A DNA stretch of 64,000 nucleotides from an uncultured Bacilli bacterium (GCA_947629655.1 CANREL010000001.1:62001-126000), one strand, 5' to 3'. Shown: positions 51,942 through 61,551, numbered from the stretch's first letter. The notes: generated from the letters alone by a model not told the origin. A program made the numbers and translations.

Positions 51942-51945
51942 ATAA

Positions 51946-52608
51946 ATGAAAAAAAATTATTATTTTGATGATGACGTTTCAATTGATAGTCGCATTAGGA
52001 CAGCTATGTCCAAAATGTATCAAATGAGCGAAAATGGTGAAAGAGAAGTATATAATAAAGCTTTTACTGATTTTTTAGGAAAGTTGATGTTCTTTGGCGA
52101 AAAAGTTAGTACATTCGTCGTTGGACCTAAATCTAGTGGTAAGAATTATTTAGTTGAACAAGCTGCTAATTTACTAGGAATGGATGCTAAGATCATTCGT
52201 TGTGATGAAGAAGAAAACTTTGATGAGTTATTGATTGATCTCTACGAACCATATGTTAAAGGTCAAATAGTAGTTATCGATAAAGCTGATTTGATGAATC
52301 CAGAAGAATTTAAAGTTGTTGCTTCTCTTCCAGAATATGAAAATGCTATCATTGATGGGATTGCTGTTAAAAAACATCCAGACTTTCGTCTTGTTTTCAC
52401 TTGTTATGATAGAGATAGTAGTGAAGTAGCGATTGAAGAAAATACTACTGTTGAACAAAGAAATATAACTCTAGATAGAGCTAAAACTATTTTTGATTGG
52501 GCTAATGATCATTGCAATGTTATTCATGTCAATCATGATCCAATTATTGATGCGATGGTCACTGATAAAGGTGAAAAATTAAAAATTATGAAAGATGTTA
52601 AAAAATAA
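51946..52608 (+). CDS. Small P-loop ATPase-like protein, paralogue 2 with degenerate Walker A
   Basis: This 220-aa paralogue of the upstream gene has the N-terminus MKKNYYFDDDVSIDSRIRTA. Its Walker A reads GPKSSGKN: the Lys is present but the following Thr/Ser is replaced by Asn, which suggests weak or absent ATP hydrolysis. Walker B-like IVVIDKADLM (about 106-115) is present, with a downstream RLVFTCYDRDSSEV. The two genes are 4 bases apart and presumably work as a pair, possibly one active and one regulatory subunit. Function unknown. Confidence 0.7.
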   Translation: MKKNYYFDDDVSIDSRIRTAMSKMYQMSENGEREVYNKAFTDFLGKLMFFGEKVSTFVVGPKSSGKNYLVEQAANLLGMDAKIIRCDEEENFDELLIDLYEPYVKGQIVVIDKADLMNPEEFKVVASLPEYENAIIDGIAVKKHPDFRLVFTCYDRDSSEVAIEENTTVEQRNITLDRAKTIFDWANDHCNVIHVNHDPIIDAMVTDKGEKLKIMKDVKK

Positions 52609-52618
52609 CATCTTTTTT
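52593..52618 (+). terminator. Terminator after the P-loop pair
   Basis: AGATGTTA (52593-52600) / TAACATCT (52606-52613), then a T run; overlaps the stop region. Confidence 0.8.
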
Positions 52619-52658
52619 CTATTTATGATATAATTTCTATAGTGTTTGAGGTGAAGTT

Positions 52659-53519
52659 ATGAAATTAGTAGTAATTCCTAAAAATACCTCTATAATTGCT
52701 GATTACATCGATCGTGGATGTGGAGGTATAATTGTAGGATTAAAAGATTTATCGACAAATTATGATGTTGCATTGACAACAGAAGAGATAAAAAAATTGA
52801 AAAAACAATATCCTAATATTGAAATTTTTGTAAGTATCAATAAAAATATTTTTAATGATGAACTTGATGAGTTGGAACAGAGTTTAAAAGAGTTAGATAG
52901 TATTGGTATCAATGGTGTATTGTTCTATGATTTATCAGTTTTGTATTTGCGCAATAAAAATAAACTAAAACTTGACTTAGTTTGGAATCAAACGCACATG
53001 GTAACGAATTATAACACTTGTAATTATTATCATGATTTAGGTGTTAATTATGCTTATTTGGCAACGGAGATAACTTTAGAAGAAATAAATGAAATTAAGA
53101 GTAAAACGGCTATGAAATTATTTGCTTTTGCCTATGGTTATCCCATCATGGCTCATACGCGTAGAACGCTTCTTACCAATTATTTTTTGAACCGTAATAA
53201 AAAGTATTCTAATCAAGTTTGTCACATCTATGATAATAATAATCATTTCAGTATCAAAGAAGATCAAACTGGTACTACTTTTTTAAATGATGAAATCGTT
53301 AATGGTACTTGTTTAATAACTGATAGTAATGTTGATTACATCGTTCTTTCTGATGATTTAATCAGTGACGAAATATCTTTAGAATTAGCATCTTTAGTCG
53401 TTTCTCTCATGAATACTAAAAATGAAAGGTTAATTGGAAAAATAGAAGATCTAATTGGTGATAATACTAATTTCTTCTTTAAAAAGACAATATTTATGGT
53501 GAAGAAAAATGAAGAATAA
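52659..53519 (+). CDS. trhP1: U32-family protein, short form (TrhP1/YrrN-like)
   Basis: This 286-aa U32-like protein partners with the next gene. In Bacillus, YrrN and YrrO (TrhP1, TrhP2) make 5-hydroxyuridine at tRNA position 34, in a prephenate-dependent reaction. The fold shows IIADYIDRGCGGIIVG and a conserved-looking LDLVWNQTHMVTNYNT segment. The characteristic Cys cluster of full U32 proteins is absent here. It overlaps trhP2 by 11 bases. Confidence rests on size, sequence pattern and gene order. Confidence 0.82.
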   Translation: MKLVVIPKNTSIIADYIDRGCGGIIVGLKDLSTNYDVALTTEEIKKLKKQYPNIEIFVSINKNIFNDELDELEQSLKELDSIGINGVLFYDLSVLYLRNKNKLKLDLVWNQTHMVTNYNTCNYYHDLGVNYAYLATEITLEEINEIKSKTAMKLFAFAYGYPIMAHTRRTLLTNYFLNRNKKYSNQVCHIYDNNNHFSIKEDQTGTTFLNDEIVNGTCLITDSNVDYIVLSDDLISDEISLELASLVVSLMNTKNERLIGKIEDLIGDNTNFFFKKTIFMVKKNEE

Positions 53520-54705
53520 AAAAATAGAATTATTAGCGCCAGCTGGTGACTTAGAACGTTTAAAAATTAATTTGTTATATGGAGCTGATGCTGTTTACTT
53601 TGGTGGTAAAAAATATAGTTTGCGAGCTAATGCTTCTAATTTTGGTCTTGATGAGATAAGAGAAGCTTGTGATTTTGCTCATAAACTTCATAAGAAAGTC
53701 TTTTTAACTTTGAACATCGTTTTTCATGATGAAGACTTAGAAGGATTAAATGAATACATTGATGAAGTTGTTAAGTGTGGCATAGATGCTTTTATCATCA
53801 GTGATCCTTTCATCATAAATTATATTGTCAAAAAATATCCTAATGTCGAAGCTCATTTGAGTACTCAAAATTCGACAACTAATAAAGACACAGTCAAGTT
53901 TTTTAAAGAGCAAGGTATAAAAAGAGTCGTTTTAGCTCGTGAAGTATCTTTAAAAGAGATGAAAGAAATAATAGATGAAGTCGGTGTTGACATTGAAGTT
54001 TTTGTCCATGGAGCCATGTGTACTTTCTATAGTGGCAGATGTTGTCTATCAAATTATGTGACTAATCGTGATTCCAATCGTGGTGGTTGTGCACAAGTGT
54101 GTCGTTTTGCTTATAACATGTGTGATGAGAGTGATGATACTAAATTTACCATGGCAACCAAAGATTTGAATTTGTCACGATATATTAAAGAATTGATTGA
54201 TATTGGTGTAACTAGCTTAAAAGTTGAGGGAAGAATGCGTTCTTCATATTATCTAGCAACTGTTATTGGAACATATCGTAAAATAATTGATTATTATTAC
54301 GAAAAACGAAATGATCCTGAATATTTAGAGGAACAATATCATATTTTAGATAGAGTGGCTAATCGTGAGACTAGTAGTCATTACTTGATGAAGAAGGCTG
54401 ACCACACAGATCAATACTATACTGGTCGTCAAGAATTATCAAATCAAGATTTTTTAGGACTTGTCAAAGACTATGATCGCGATAAAAAAATTCTAACTGT
54501 CTATGAGCGAAATTACTTCAAATTAGGTGATGAAGTCCAAGTGTTTACACCTAGTGGTAATACCCATACTTTTGTGATTGAAAAGATGACTGATGAAAAT
54601 ATGCAAGAAATAGATGTTGCCCGTCACCCTGAAGAAATAATAAATATTTTTGTCGACATTCCCTTTGAAGTTGAAGAATATTCAATGATGCGAATTAAAG
54701 TGTAG
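53509..54705 (+). CDS. trhP2: U32-family tRNA hydroxylation protein (TrhP2/YrrO-like)
   Basis: This 398-aa U32 protein has the N-terminal LLAPAGDLERLKINLLYGAD, the signature EVFVHGAMCTFYSGRCCLSN near 163-182 with Cys residues and GGCAQVCRFAY near 192-202 that probably hold an Fe-S cluster. A C-terminal beta domain begins near 330. In Bacillus it acts with TrhP1 to form ho5U34; trmR nearby would methylate it to mo5U34. The start overlaps the trhP1 end. Confidence 0.92.
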   Translation: MKNKKIELLAPAGDLERLKINLLYGADAVYFGGKKYSLRANASNFGLDEIREACDFAHKLHKKVFLTLNIVFHDEDLEGLNEYIDEVVKCGIDAFIISDPFIINYIVKKYPNVEAHLSTQNSTTNKDTVKFFKEQGIKRVVLAREVSLKEMKEIIDEVGVDIEVFVHGAMCTFYSGRCCLSNYVTNRDSNRGGCAQVCRFAYNMCDESDDTKFTMATKDLNLSRYIKELIDIGVTSLKVEGRMRSSYYLATVIGTYRKIIDYYYEKRNDPEYLEEQYHILDRVANRETSSHYLMKKADHTDQYYTGRQELSNQDFLGLVKDYDRDKKILTVYERNYFKLGDEVQVFTPSGNTHTFVIEKMTDENMQEIDVARHPEEIINIFVDIPFEVEEYSMMRIKV

Positions 54706-54713
54706 GTGAAATT

Positions 54714-55853
54714 ATGGATAAAATAATTACAGAAAAGATAAAAGAACAATTACAAAAGCGTCAAGATTCACTTAGTGAATATGCTTGTCGTGATAGTGAT
54801 GCGATTCGTTTTAAACCTTTTGAAGACGATTATCGTCCACCTTTTTGGCATGATACTGATCGCATCATATATAATCTTTCTTATGCGCGTTATTCTGATA
54901 AGACTCAAGTGTTTTCTTTTCGTGAAAATGATCACATAAGTAAGCGAATGACTCATGTTCAACTAGTCAGTAAAGTAGCTCGAACCTTGGGAAGAATGCT
55001 CAACTTGAATGAAGATTTGATTGAAGCTGCTGCCCTAGGACACGATATTGGACATACACCTCTAGGACATTTAGGTGAAAAAATATTAAATGATATATCC
55101 GTAAGAGAATTGGGAGAATTTTTTAAACACAACGTCCAAGGCGTTAGAACTTATATGTATATTGATCGCAAAGGTGAAGGATCCAATTTAACGTTACAGG
55201 TCTTAGATGCTGTTTTATGCCACAATGGTGAAATGGTCAGCGGTGAATATCATCCTAAAAAGAAGACTAAAGAGGAATTTTTAAAAGAATATAATGCTTC
55301 ATATACTGATAAAAGTTTAACTAAAAAACTCGTTCCGATGACTCTAGAGGGATGTGTTGTTAGAATTTCTGATATCATCGCATATATTGGTCGTGATATT
55401 GAAGATGCTATTATGATTGGTGTCTTTTCACGTGATATGATTCCTGAGAATATAAAACGTGTTTTAGGAGATAATAATCGTGATATCATCGCCACTATCA
55501 ATAACGATATCATTAACAATAGTTATGGTAAACCATATATTAAGATGAGTGATGATGTTTATAAAGCTATTGTTGAATTGAAGCAATTTAACTATGAAAA
55601 TATTTATAATAAAGCTAATACTAAAGAAGAGATAGAGTACTATACGAAAGGTTTTAATATGTTATTTGATAAATATCTCAAAGATATTGAAGAAGGTAAT
55701 CACGACAGTGAAATATATGTTGATTTCCTAGAAGATAAAAATGATACCTATAAGAAAAATACTGTTCCTAAACGCATGGTAATCGATTTTCTTGCTGGTA
55801 TGACAGATGAATATTTTATGGAAAGTTATAGTAAAATGCTGAATAATAGCTAA
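54714..55853 (+). CDS. dGTPase-like HD-domain nucleotide triphosphohydrolase
   Basis: This 379-aa protein of the dGTP triphosphohydrolase HD family shows a leading DSDAIRFKPFEDDYRPPFWHDTDRI-like region, a His in RMTHVQLVSKVARTLGR (about 81), the HD motif AAALGHDIGHTPLGHLGEKI (about 104-123), and the distal Asp in RISDIIAYIGRDIED (about 217). All HD ligands look intact, so it is likely active. In Bacillus this place in the yrr cluster is taken by udk instead. RBS TAGGTGA precedes ATG 54714. Confidence 0.88.
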   Translation: MDKIITEKIKEQLQKRQDSLSEYACRDSDAIRFKPFEDDYRPPFWHDTDRIIYNLSYARYSDKTQVFSFRENDHISKRMTHVQLVSKVARTLGRMLNLNEDLIEAAALGHDIGHTPLGHLGEKILNDISVRELGEFFKHNVQGVRTYMYIDRKGEGSNLTLQVLDAVLCHNGEMVSGEYHPKKKTKEEFLKEYNASYTDKSLTKKLVPMTLEGCVVRISDIIAYIGRDIEDAIMIGVFSRDMIPENIKRVLGDNNRDIIATINNDIINNSYGKPYIKMSDDVYKAIVELKQFNYENIYNKANTKEEIEYYTKGFNMLFDKYLKDIEEGNHDSEIYVDFLEDKNDTYKKNTVPKRMVIDFLAGMTDEYFMESYSKMLNNS

Positions 55854-55870
55854 GTAAAAGGACCTTTTCC

Positions 55871-55899
55871 TTGACAAAATCGCAAAAATGTAGTATCTT
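55871..55899 (+). promoter_or_regulatory. Sigma-A promoter for greA
   Basis: TTGACA (55871-55876) and TATCTT (55894-55899) with 17-base spacing. Confidence 0.7.
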
Positions 55900-55934
55900 G
55901 TTAAAAGTATATTATGAAAAAGAGGTGCATTGAT

Positions 55935-56402
55935 TTGACAGATAAAAAAATATATCTAACTCGTGAAGGACTTGAAGAGTTAAAGAGTGAGTTAGATGAT
56001 TTAATTAATGTTAAACGTCCAGCGAATATTATTTCCATCAAAGAAGCTCGTGCATTAGGAGATTTGTCAGAAAACGCTGATTATGATTCAGCTAAAAATG
56101 AACAGGCTGAGATTGAAGGGCGAATCAAGAGATTGGAGAAAATGTTAGAAAACGTTGAAATTATTGAAAATGTTTCAACTGATAAAGTATCTATTGGTTC
56201 AACAGTATCTATCAAATATGTTGACGATGATGATACAGATGAATATAAAATCGTTGGTAGTCAAGAAGCAGACCCATTCATGAGTAAGATTTCAAATGAG
56301 AGTCCAATAGCTAAAGCTATTTTAAATAAAAAAGTTGGTGACATCGTTGAAGTTGAAAGTCCAAATGGTGTTTACAAAATTGAAATAACAGAGATTAAGT
56401 AA
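55935..56402 (+). CDS. greA: Transcription elongation factor GreA
   Basis: GreA enters the secondary channel of RNA polymerase and stimulates cleavage of backtracked RNA. The 155-aa protein has the N-terminal coiled coil (about 1-75, with the acidic tip GDLSENADYDSAKNEQAEI) and the C-terminal FKBP-like domain (about 85-155). Start: TTG 55935 is preferred because GAGGTG (55922-55927) has good spacing; ATG 55914 lies only ~8 bases after the predicted transcription start and has no RBS. It follows the dGTPase-like gene and ends at a terminator. Confidence 0.95.
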   Translation: MTDKKIYLTREGLEELKSELDDLINVKRPANIISIKEARALGDLSENADYDSAKNEQAEIEGRIKRLEKMLENVEIIENVSTDKVSIGSTVSIKYVDDDDTDEYKIVGSQEADPFMSKISNESPIAKAILNKKVGDIVEVESPNGVYKIEITEIK

Positions 56403-56405
56403 TTG

Positions 56406-56428
56406 AAGCACAGTGATGTGCTTTTTTT
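56406..56428 (+). terminator. Terminator after greA
   Basis: AAGCACA (56406-56412) / TGTGCTT (56417-56423) with loop GTGA, then a T run. Confidence 0.85.
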
Positions 56429-56504
56429 ATGTCTTTACTGATAAAAATGAATTTTGTTCTTCAAAATACATTGAAAACTAGTTATAATTAGAATAGGTGG
56501 TAGT

Positions 56505-59500
56505 ATGAGTGACAATAGTTTAAAAGTTAATGTCTTGGGCAAATTAGTAGTAAATCCTCTACTCAGATTGAATAGAAGACCTGATATCATCACACTTCTT
56601 TGTGAAAAAGATGGAAATTTTATCAAATATGCTGAAGGTGATGCCTGTATTGATAAAAATGAAGAACTACAAATGAGTACTCGTGCTATTGAAAATATCA
56701 TCGATTGTGGTTTAGTAGAATATTTACAAATATTAAAAGATAAATTGGAAAGCTTTATAAACTATAAAGGGGAATTGCGTGGTGTATACGGTTCTAAGTT
56801 TTTACCTTTTTCATTGATGCGCAATCAAGCTTTTGTCAATTGGCTTTGTAAAGAAGATGGAAAATTTTTACGATATGTCAATGAGAGATGTATTACTCAA
56901 GAATTGTTATCTCTTTCTATTAACAATGCTGATCCTGATAAGCGCTTTGTCTTACCAGAAGATTTTACTACGCGAAAATATGACAACTTGAAGAGTAGTC
57001 CCATATTCATGAAGTGGGCATGTAGTGTTGATGGAACTTTGTTAGAGTATGCAAATCGTGAAGCCATCAATGATGAAAATGTTTTAATCGCGTTTTCTAA
57101 TGAACAAAAACCATTTATTCCCACTGGAACAACCCTAGAAAGAATAAATTTTAAACCCAATATTTTAAATATGATTCTATCAAGAGAAAAAGAAAAGCCA
57201 TATTCTCTAGAACAATTGACGAAAATGATTAATTTTACTATCGATGAAAATATTATCAATACACCTTTTTTTAAACACATAACAGAAAGAATTTGTAAAG
57301 AGTATGAAGTTGATATTAAAATATTTAATAATATAATGAGAGATGCACTGACAACTGATGATGAAATCTTAAAGACATTAGATATCAGATTGTTGAATGC
57401 AAAATATTTTCCTCTCTATACTGATTTAAAAGATAAGTTTTATATTTTAGCGAGTCATCCTGATATTCAAACTAAAATTTTTGATATTGGTGAAGATGAA
57501 CTCGGTTCTTTGAAAATAAAATTGTTTTCTCTTCTTTTAGATCGTGCGACGACGACATCAAATCAGGAAAAAATAACTGACTGGGAAAATTACTTTCTCA
57601 AAATCGTCAATTCTTTTATTGCCAATAAAGAATTATATAATGATTTAGTTAAAAACATTGATCTATTGAAAGAAGAAGACTTTAAAAACATTGTCGATTA
57701 TGCTTTGGGAAAACATCGATTTAAGATTAATTCTCTTGAAGATATTCATGATTATGAAAAGATTAGAGAAAACTTTATAAATAGTGTTTTAAATGATGAC
57801 AATTCAACAATTGATGACGTAAGAGATGCTGTTTTAGAAAAAGCTTTTGGTATTAGTTATAAAGTAGCTTTAGAATTGTACAATCCTTTTCATCGAGGAA
57901 TCTTTGAAGATGAAGAAAAGTTTGATAGTAACTTAGTTTTATTTTTTAAACAGCTTCAATCTGTTATAAAAGAAGAAAATATTGAATTGTTAAAAGAGTC
58001 TGTTAAGAATACCGAAACTAAACATTTAGATTTTGAAGAACCAATTAAATTGAAGAGTATCATTAAAAAGCATTTGATTGCGTCTTACAATAGTTCTTTC
58101 TTTAAGACGACTAATAAATCTAGTGATGACTTTTTAGAGGGAAGCAGTATTTATTTCGCTGCTGGTAGAGATGGAACTAGACCTTTTCAATTGTGTTATC
58201 ACGCTTTAGGAGCTTACAGTGAATATCGCCCTAATACCGAGAATTTTAATTATCGTGAAAATTGGTTAAGACCTAAGATGACTAATCATGGCATTTGCAC
58301 TTCTTTTGTTGGTAATAATAATTTGGGAACAGCTCAAGTGCGATATGCCTGTTTAGGATTTACCGATTTAGATGATCGCGCATTGTTATTGGAAGGTCCA
58401 AAAGATTTAGGTTCTGACAATCGGGAATTTGCTACATCAGAACGCGATGCGGAGAGTTCAGATTACTTTTATGGTAAGAGAATCTTAGACTGGACGCGAT
58501 ATCGTTATAATGAAGTTGTCATTGAAAGAATGGTCGGTAATCATAAGCGCATGCCATCATATATCATTTTGGAATGTGATGATTACGATCGTCTTGTCAA
58601 AGAGTATTTAGATAACTGTGATAGAGGACGTTATGACGATCCTAAAAATATGCTTTTTTCAGAAATGTTAGATTGTGATCTCTTGTTTCATTCGTTGAAA
58701 GCCGCCCGTGAATTCGGTGGTGAACGACCTCTTCCCATCGTCGTCATCGAAAGAGAAAAAATTGCTAAAAGTGAAAGAGATAATATTGAAGTATCTTTGA
58801 ATTGCTTCTTAGAACAAGATTCTTTTGATCAAAAAGAAATAGAAAAATATTACCACGACATAATTGTCGAATTTAATAATAACTATGCATCGCATCAAAA
58901 GAATTATAAACTTCAAGAAAAGTATTTTAGTCAGATTGACATGACTGAAATATTGGGAAGAATGAAACGAAAAATAATCAGTGTTCAAAGAAAAGATGAA
59001 AAGATGGGTTTGATGATGATCGCATCTTTGAAAAAGACTCTTCTCAAAGAAGAAGAAAAACAATATTTAGCTGATAATCATTTCTTTGACTTTGATCGAA
59101 TGATTGATTTCTGTAATAGTGAACTTAATAGGTATAGATCAAAAAATAAAGGACCTAAATATATCTCTAGTTTATTTGATGGTACGATAAAAGACGACAA
59201 CTTCACCACGGAATATGATACCTTCTTAAAAAAGGAACTTAAAGATCAATTAGAAGTATCCCAAATCAAAAGAGTAATGGGTAGTGAACTAACACGTCTA
59301 GTAAGTGAAAAGATTGGTCTAATTGATGAAAAATCTCTATATTCAAATCGTGATAGTTCTATTCATTCACGCAAACATATCGAAGATGTAGTCTTATTTG
59401 CATCCTTGATTGGTAAAGATATCGGTCTATCTAAAGAAGATATGGACTTATTACTGACATCTGCTGTTTATCATGATGCTGGAAGAGTAAATGATCAAGC

Positions 59501-60029
59501 GACTAAACATGCCAAGGCCAGCTCTTTACTTGCTGGTGAGCAATTGCGTGAAAAATATTCAGAAACACAGTTGCAAATGATTCGTGCTGCCATCGAATAT
59601 CACGAAGAGATTGAATATCGCAATGAAAATGGAGAAATTGTCTTAGACAATTTTCAAACGATATGTCAAAATTTAGGTATTGATACGTCCAATGAAGAAT
59701 TGTTGAATCGAACGAAAAAAATAGCTTTCTGTCTAAAAGATGCTGATGCTTTGGATAGAACTAGATTTTCAGTTGAACGTGCTGCTTTTTTAAATACGAG
59801 TTTTCTCCATTTTCCAATATCTAGTCGTCTAGTAAAACTTGGTGAACAATTGAATGAATATTATGCCATTAATGATATAGTTGATTTGGAGCAAAAAAAT
59901 CCTGGATTGAAACAACACTTCGATTCTAAAATTGCTTTGTATGGTAGTCCGAAAGAAGCCCTTCAAGAATATCGTGATGAAATTATAGAAATAAATGAAA
60001 AGAGTGAGGATACATATGGAAAGAAATGA
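56505..60029 (+). CDS. Giant uncharacterised protein with a C-terminal HD domain
   Basis: This 1174-aa soluble protein has no signal peptide. The N-terminal region carries three short repeats of an LC-x-x-DG-x-F/L-x-x-Y pattern: LLCEKDGNFIKYA (31-43), WLCKEDGKFLRYV (113-125) and WACSVDGTLLEYA (171-183). A helical middle follows (about 230-540). A region around residues 545-740 has conspicuous motifs (IYFAAGRDGTRPFQLCYHAL, HGICTSFVGNNNLGTAQVR, EVVIERM...RMPSYIILE), which may be an enzyme fold I do not recognise. The last ~225 residues are an HD-superfamily domain: SIHSRKHIED (952-961), VYHDAGRVND (HD at 990-991), KHAKASSLL, and KDADALDRTRF (about 1079). Substrate and role are unknown. Confidence 0.85.
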   Translation: MSDNSLKVNVLGKLVVNPLLRLNRRPDIITLLCEKDGNFIKYAEGDACIDKNEELQMSTRAIENIIDCGLVEYLQILKDKLESFINYKGELRGVYGSKFLPFSLMRNQAFVNWLCKEDGKFLRYVNERCITQELLSLSINNADPDKRFVLPEDFTTRKYDNLKSSPIFMKWACSVDGTLLEYANREAINDENVLIAFSNEQKPFIPTGTTLERINFKPNILNMILSREKEKPYSLEQLTKMINFTIDENIINTPFFKHITERICKEYEVDIKIFNNIMRDALTTDDEILKTLDIRLLNAKYFPLYTDLKDKFYILASHPDIQTKIFDIGEDELGSLKIKLFSLLLDRATTTSNQEKITDWENYFLKIVNSFIANKELYNDLVKNIDLLKEEDFKNIVDYALGKHRFKINSLEDIHDYEKIRENFINSVLNDDNSTIDDVRDAVLEKAFGISYKVALELYNPFHRGIFEDEEKFDSNLVLFFKQLQSVIKEENIELLKESVKNTETKHLDFEEPIKLKSIIKKHLIASYNSSFFKTTNKSSDDFLEGSSIYFAAGRDGTRPFQLCYHALGAYSEYRPNTENFNYRENWLRPKMTNHGICTSFVGNNNLGTAQVRYACLGFTDLDDRALLLEGPKDLGSDNREFATSERDAESSDYFYGKRILDWTRYRYNEVVIERMVGNHKRMPSYIILECDDYDRLVKEYLDNCDRGRYDDPKNMLFSEMLDCDLLFHSLKAAREFGGERPLPIVVIEREKIAKSERDNIEVSLNCFLEQDSFDQKEIEKYYHDIIVEFNNNYASHQKNYKLQEKYFSQIDMTEILGRMKRKIISVQRKDEKMGLMMIASLKKTLLKEEEKQYLADNHFFDFDRMIDFCNSELNRYRSKNKGPKYISSLFDGTIKDDNFTTEYDTFLKKELKDQLEVSQIKRVMGSELTRLVSEKIGLIDEKSLYSNRDSSIHSRKHIEDVVLFASLIGKDIGLSKEDMDLLLTSAVYHDAGRVNDQATKHAKASSLLAGEQLREKYSETQLQMIRAAIEYHEEIEYRNENGEIVLDNFQTICQNLGIDTSNEELLNRTKKIAFCLKDADALDRTRFSVERAAFLNTSFLHFPISSRLVKLGEQLNEYYAINDIVDLEQKNPGLKQHFDSKIALYGSPKEALQEYRDEIIEINEKSEDTYGKK

Positions 60030-60159
60030 AGAGTTATCACAAGAAGAACAAGAATTGTTACAAAAGATAGGTAATATGGCAAAAGAATATCAAAAAAACT
60101 ATGATTTGGTGAAAGAGAAAAAAGAAACTTCTGAAGAAAATAGTCAAGAGTTAGAGTAA
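60016..60159 (+). CDS. Small acidic coiled-coil protein
   Basis: This 47-aa ORF overlaps the end of the giant HD gene by 14 bases. GAGGA lies 6 bases upstream of ATG 60016. It is a highly charged single helix (MERNEELSQEEQELLQKIGN) with no membrane segment. It is too short for routine ORF calls, but RBS, start and operon position are consistent with a real gene. Its role may be tied to the HD protein. Confidence 0.55.
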   Translation: MERNEELSQEEQELLQKIGNMAKEYQKNYDLVKEKKETSEENSQELE

Positions 60160-60172
60160 ATGTATATTTTTC

Positions 60173-60201
60173 TTGTTAAACAAAATAAAATACTATATAA
60201 T
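60173..60201 (+). promoter_or_regulatory. Sigma-A promoter for tig
   Basis: TTGTTA (60173-60178) and TATAAT (60196-60201) with 17-base spacing, 22 bases before ATG 60224. Confidence 0.65.
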
Positions 60202-60223
60202 ATAACTTGTTGGAGGCGAAATT

Positions 60224-61516
60224 ATGGCAAAAAAAGTAGAAAATAAAATAGATGAAAATAAAAAAAATAATCAACATGAAATCATTATAAAGATTGATGG
60301 TGACGAATGGAAAGAGGCAGTTGATGCTGCTTTTGAAGCAAAGAGAAAAGATGTAACTGTCAGTGGATTTAGAAAGGGTAAAGTACCAAGAAACGTTTAT
60401 GAAAAAAATTTTGGTAAAGAAAACTTATGGATGGCTGCTATTGATAGCGTTATCCAATTAGCCTATACACGTGCTTTAGATGATTCTAAATTGATACCAG
60501 TTGTTCAACCAAAACTTGATGTTACAGCTGTCAGTGATGATTATGTTGAATTTAAATTTACTATTGTTACTAAACCAGAAATTAAAGTTAAGAAATATAA
60601 AGGATTAAAAGTTAAAAAAGAAAAAGTTGAAGTAACAGAAGAAGAAATTGAACGCGAAATGAAGAACATTCTTGAAAGATATGGGGAAATTCGTGTTAAA
60701 GAAAAGGGAAAAGTTGAGAATGGTAATATTGCTGTCATCGATTTTGAAGGTTTCAAAGATGGTGTAGCTTTCGATGGCGGAAAAGCTGAAAATTATGAAT
60801 TAGAAATTGGAAGTAATACATTTATACCAGGATTTGAAGAACAATTAATCGGTATGAAAGCTCATGATGAGAGAGATATCAATGTCACTTTCCCAGAAGA
60901 ATATCCAAGTGAAGAATTAAAAGGAGCAAAAGTTGTATTCAAAGTTAAACTTCATGAGATTAAAGAAAAAGTTGAAAGAGATTTTGATGAAGAATTATTT
61001 GAAGACTTAGCTATGGAAGGTGTTAACTCTAAAGAAGATTTAGAGAAAGAATTAAAACTTAACATTGAAGCTCAAAAAGAGATGGATGCTGAAAATAGGT
61101 ATGTTGATGCTCTATTAGATGCTGTTGCTAAGAATGTTGAAGTAGATATTCCAGAAGAAATGGTTGAAGAAGAAGTAGATCGCTTACTTGGAAGATATTC
61201 ACAACAATTACAAATGCAAGGAGCCTCTCTTGACTTATATTATCAATTGACTAAGACAACTGAAGCTGATTTGCGTAATCAATTGGAAAAAGAAGGATAC
61301 AAAAATGTTCTATATAGATTAATGCTTGAAGAAATAGCTAATATGGAAAAGATTGAAGTATCTGAGAAAGAAGCTTCTGAACAAGCTGAAGAACTAGCTA
61401 AGAAATATAACATGGAAAAAGAAGAATTCTTAAAGAATTTCGGTGGAATTGAAATGATTTCTTATGACATGGAAATTCGTAAAGTAGTAGATCTATTAAA
61501 AGAAGCTAATAAATAA
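60224..61516 (+). CDS. tig: Trigger factor (ribosome-associated chaperone)
   Basis: Trigger factor meets nascent chains at the ribosome exit. The 430-aa protein has the N-terminal ribosome-binding domain (signature VSGFRKGKVPRNVYEKNFGK near residues 45-64), a central FKBP-like prolyl isomerase domain (about 155-245), and a C-terminal helical chaperone domain (about 245-430). The start is fixed by RBS TTGGAGG. It is followed by a terminator. Confidence 0.97.
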   Translation: MAKKVENKIDENKKNNQHEIIIKIDGDEWKEAVDAAFEAKRKDVTVSGFRKGKVPRNVYEKNFGKENLWMAAIDSVIQLAYTRALDDSKLIPVVQPKLDVTAVSDDYVEFKFTIVTKPEIKVKKYKGLKVKKEKVEVTEEEIEREMKNILERYGEIRVKEKGKVENGNIAVIDFEGFKDGVAFDGGKAENYELEIGSNTFIPGFEEQLIGMKAHDERDINVTFPEEYPSEELKGAKVVFKVKLHEIKEKVERDFDEELFEDLAMEGVNSKEDLEKELKLNIEAQKEMDAENRYVDALLDAVAKNVEVDIPEEMVEEEVDRLLGRYSQQLQMQGASLDLYYQLTKTTEADLRNQLEKEGYKNVLYRLMLEEIANMEKIEVSEKEASEQAEELAKKYNMEKEEFLKNFGGIEMISYDMEIRKVVDLLKEANK

Positions 61517-61527
61517 TGCGAAAAATA

Positions 61528-61551
61528 AAAGTCTTTAAGACTTTTTTTTTT
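61528..61551 (+). terminator. Terminator after tig
   Basis: AAAGTC (61528-61533) / GACTTT (61539-61544) with loop TTTAA, then a T run. Confidence 0.8.
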
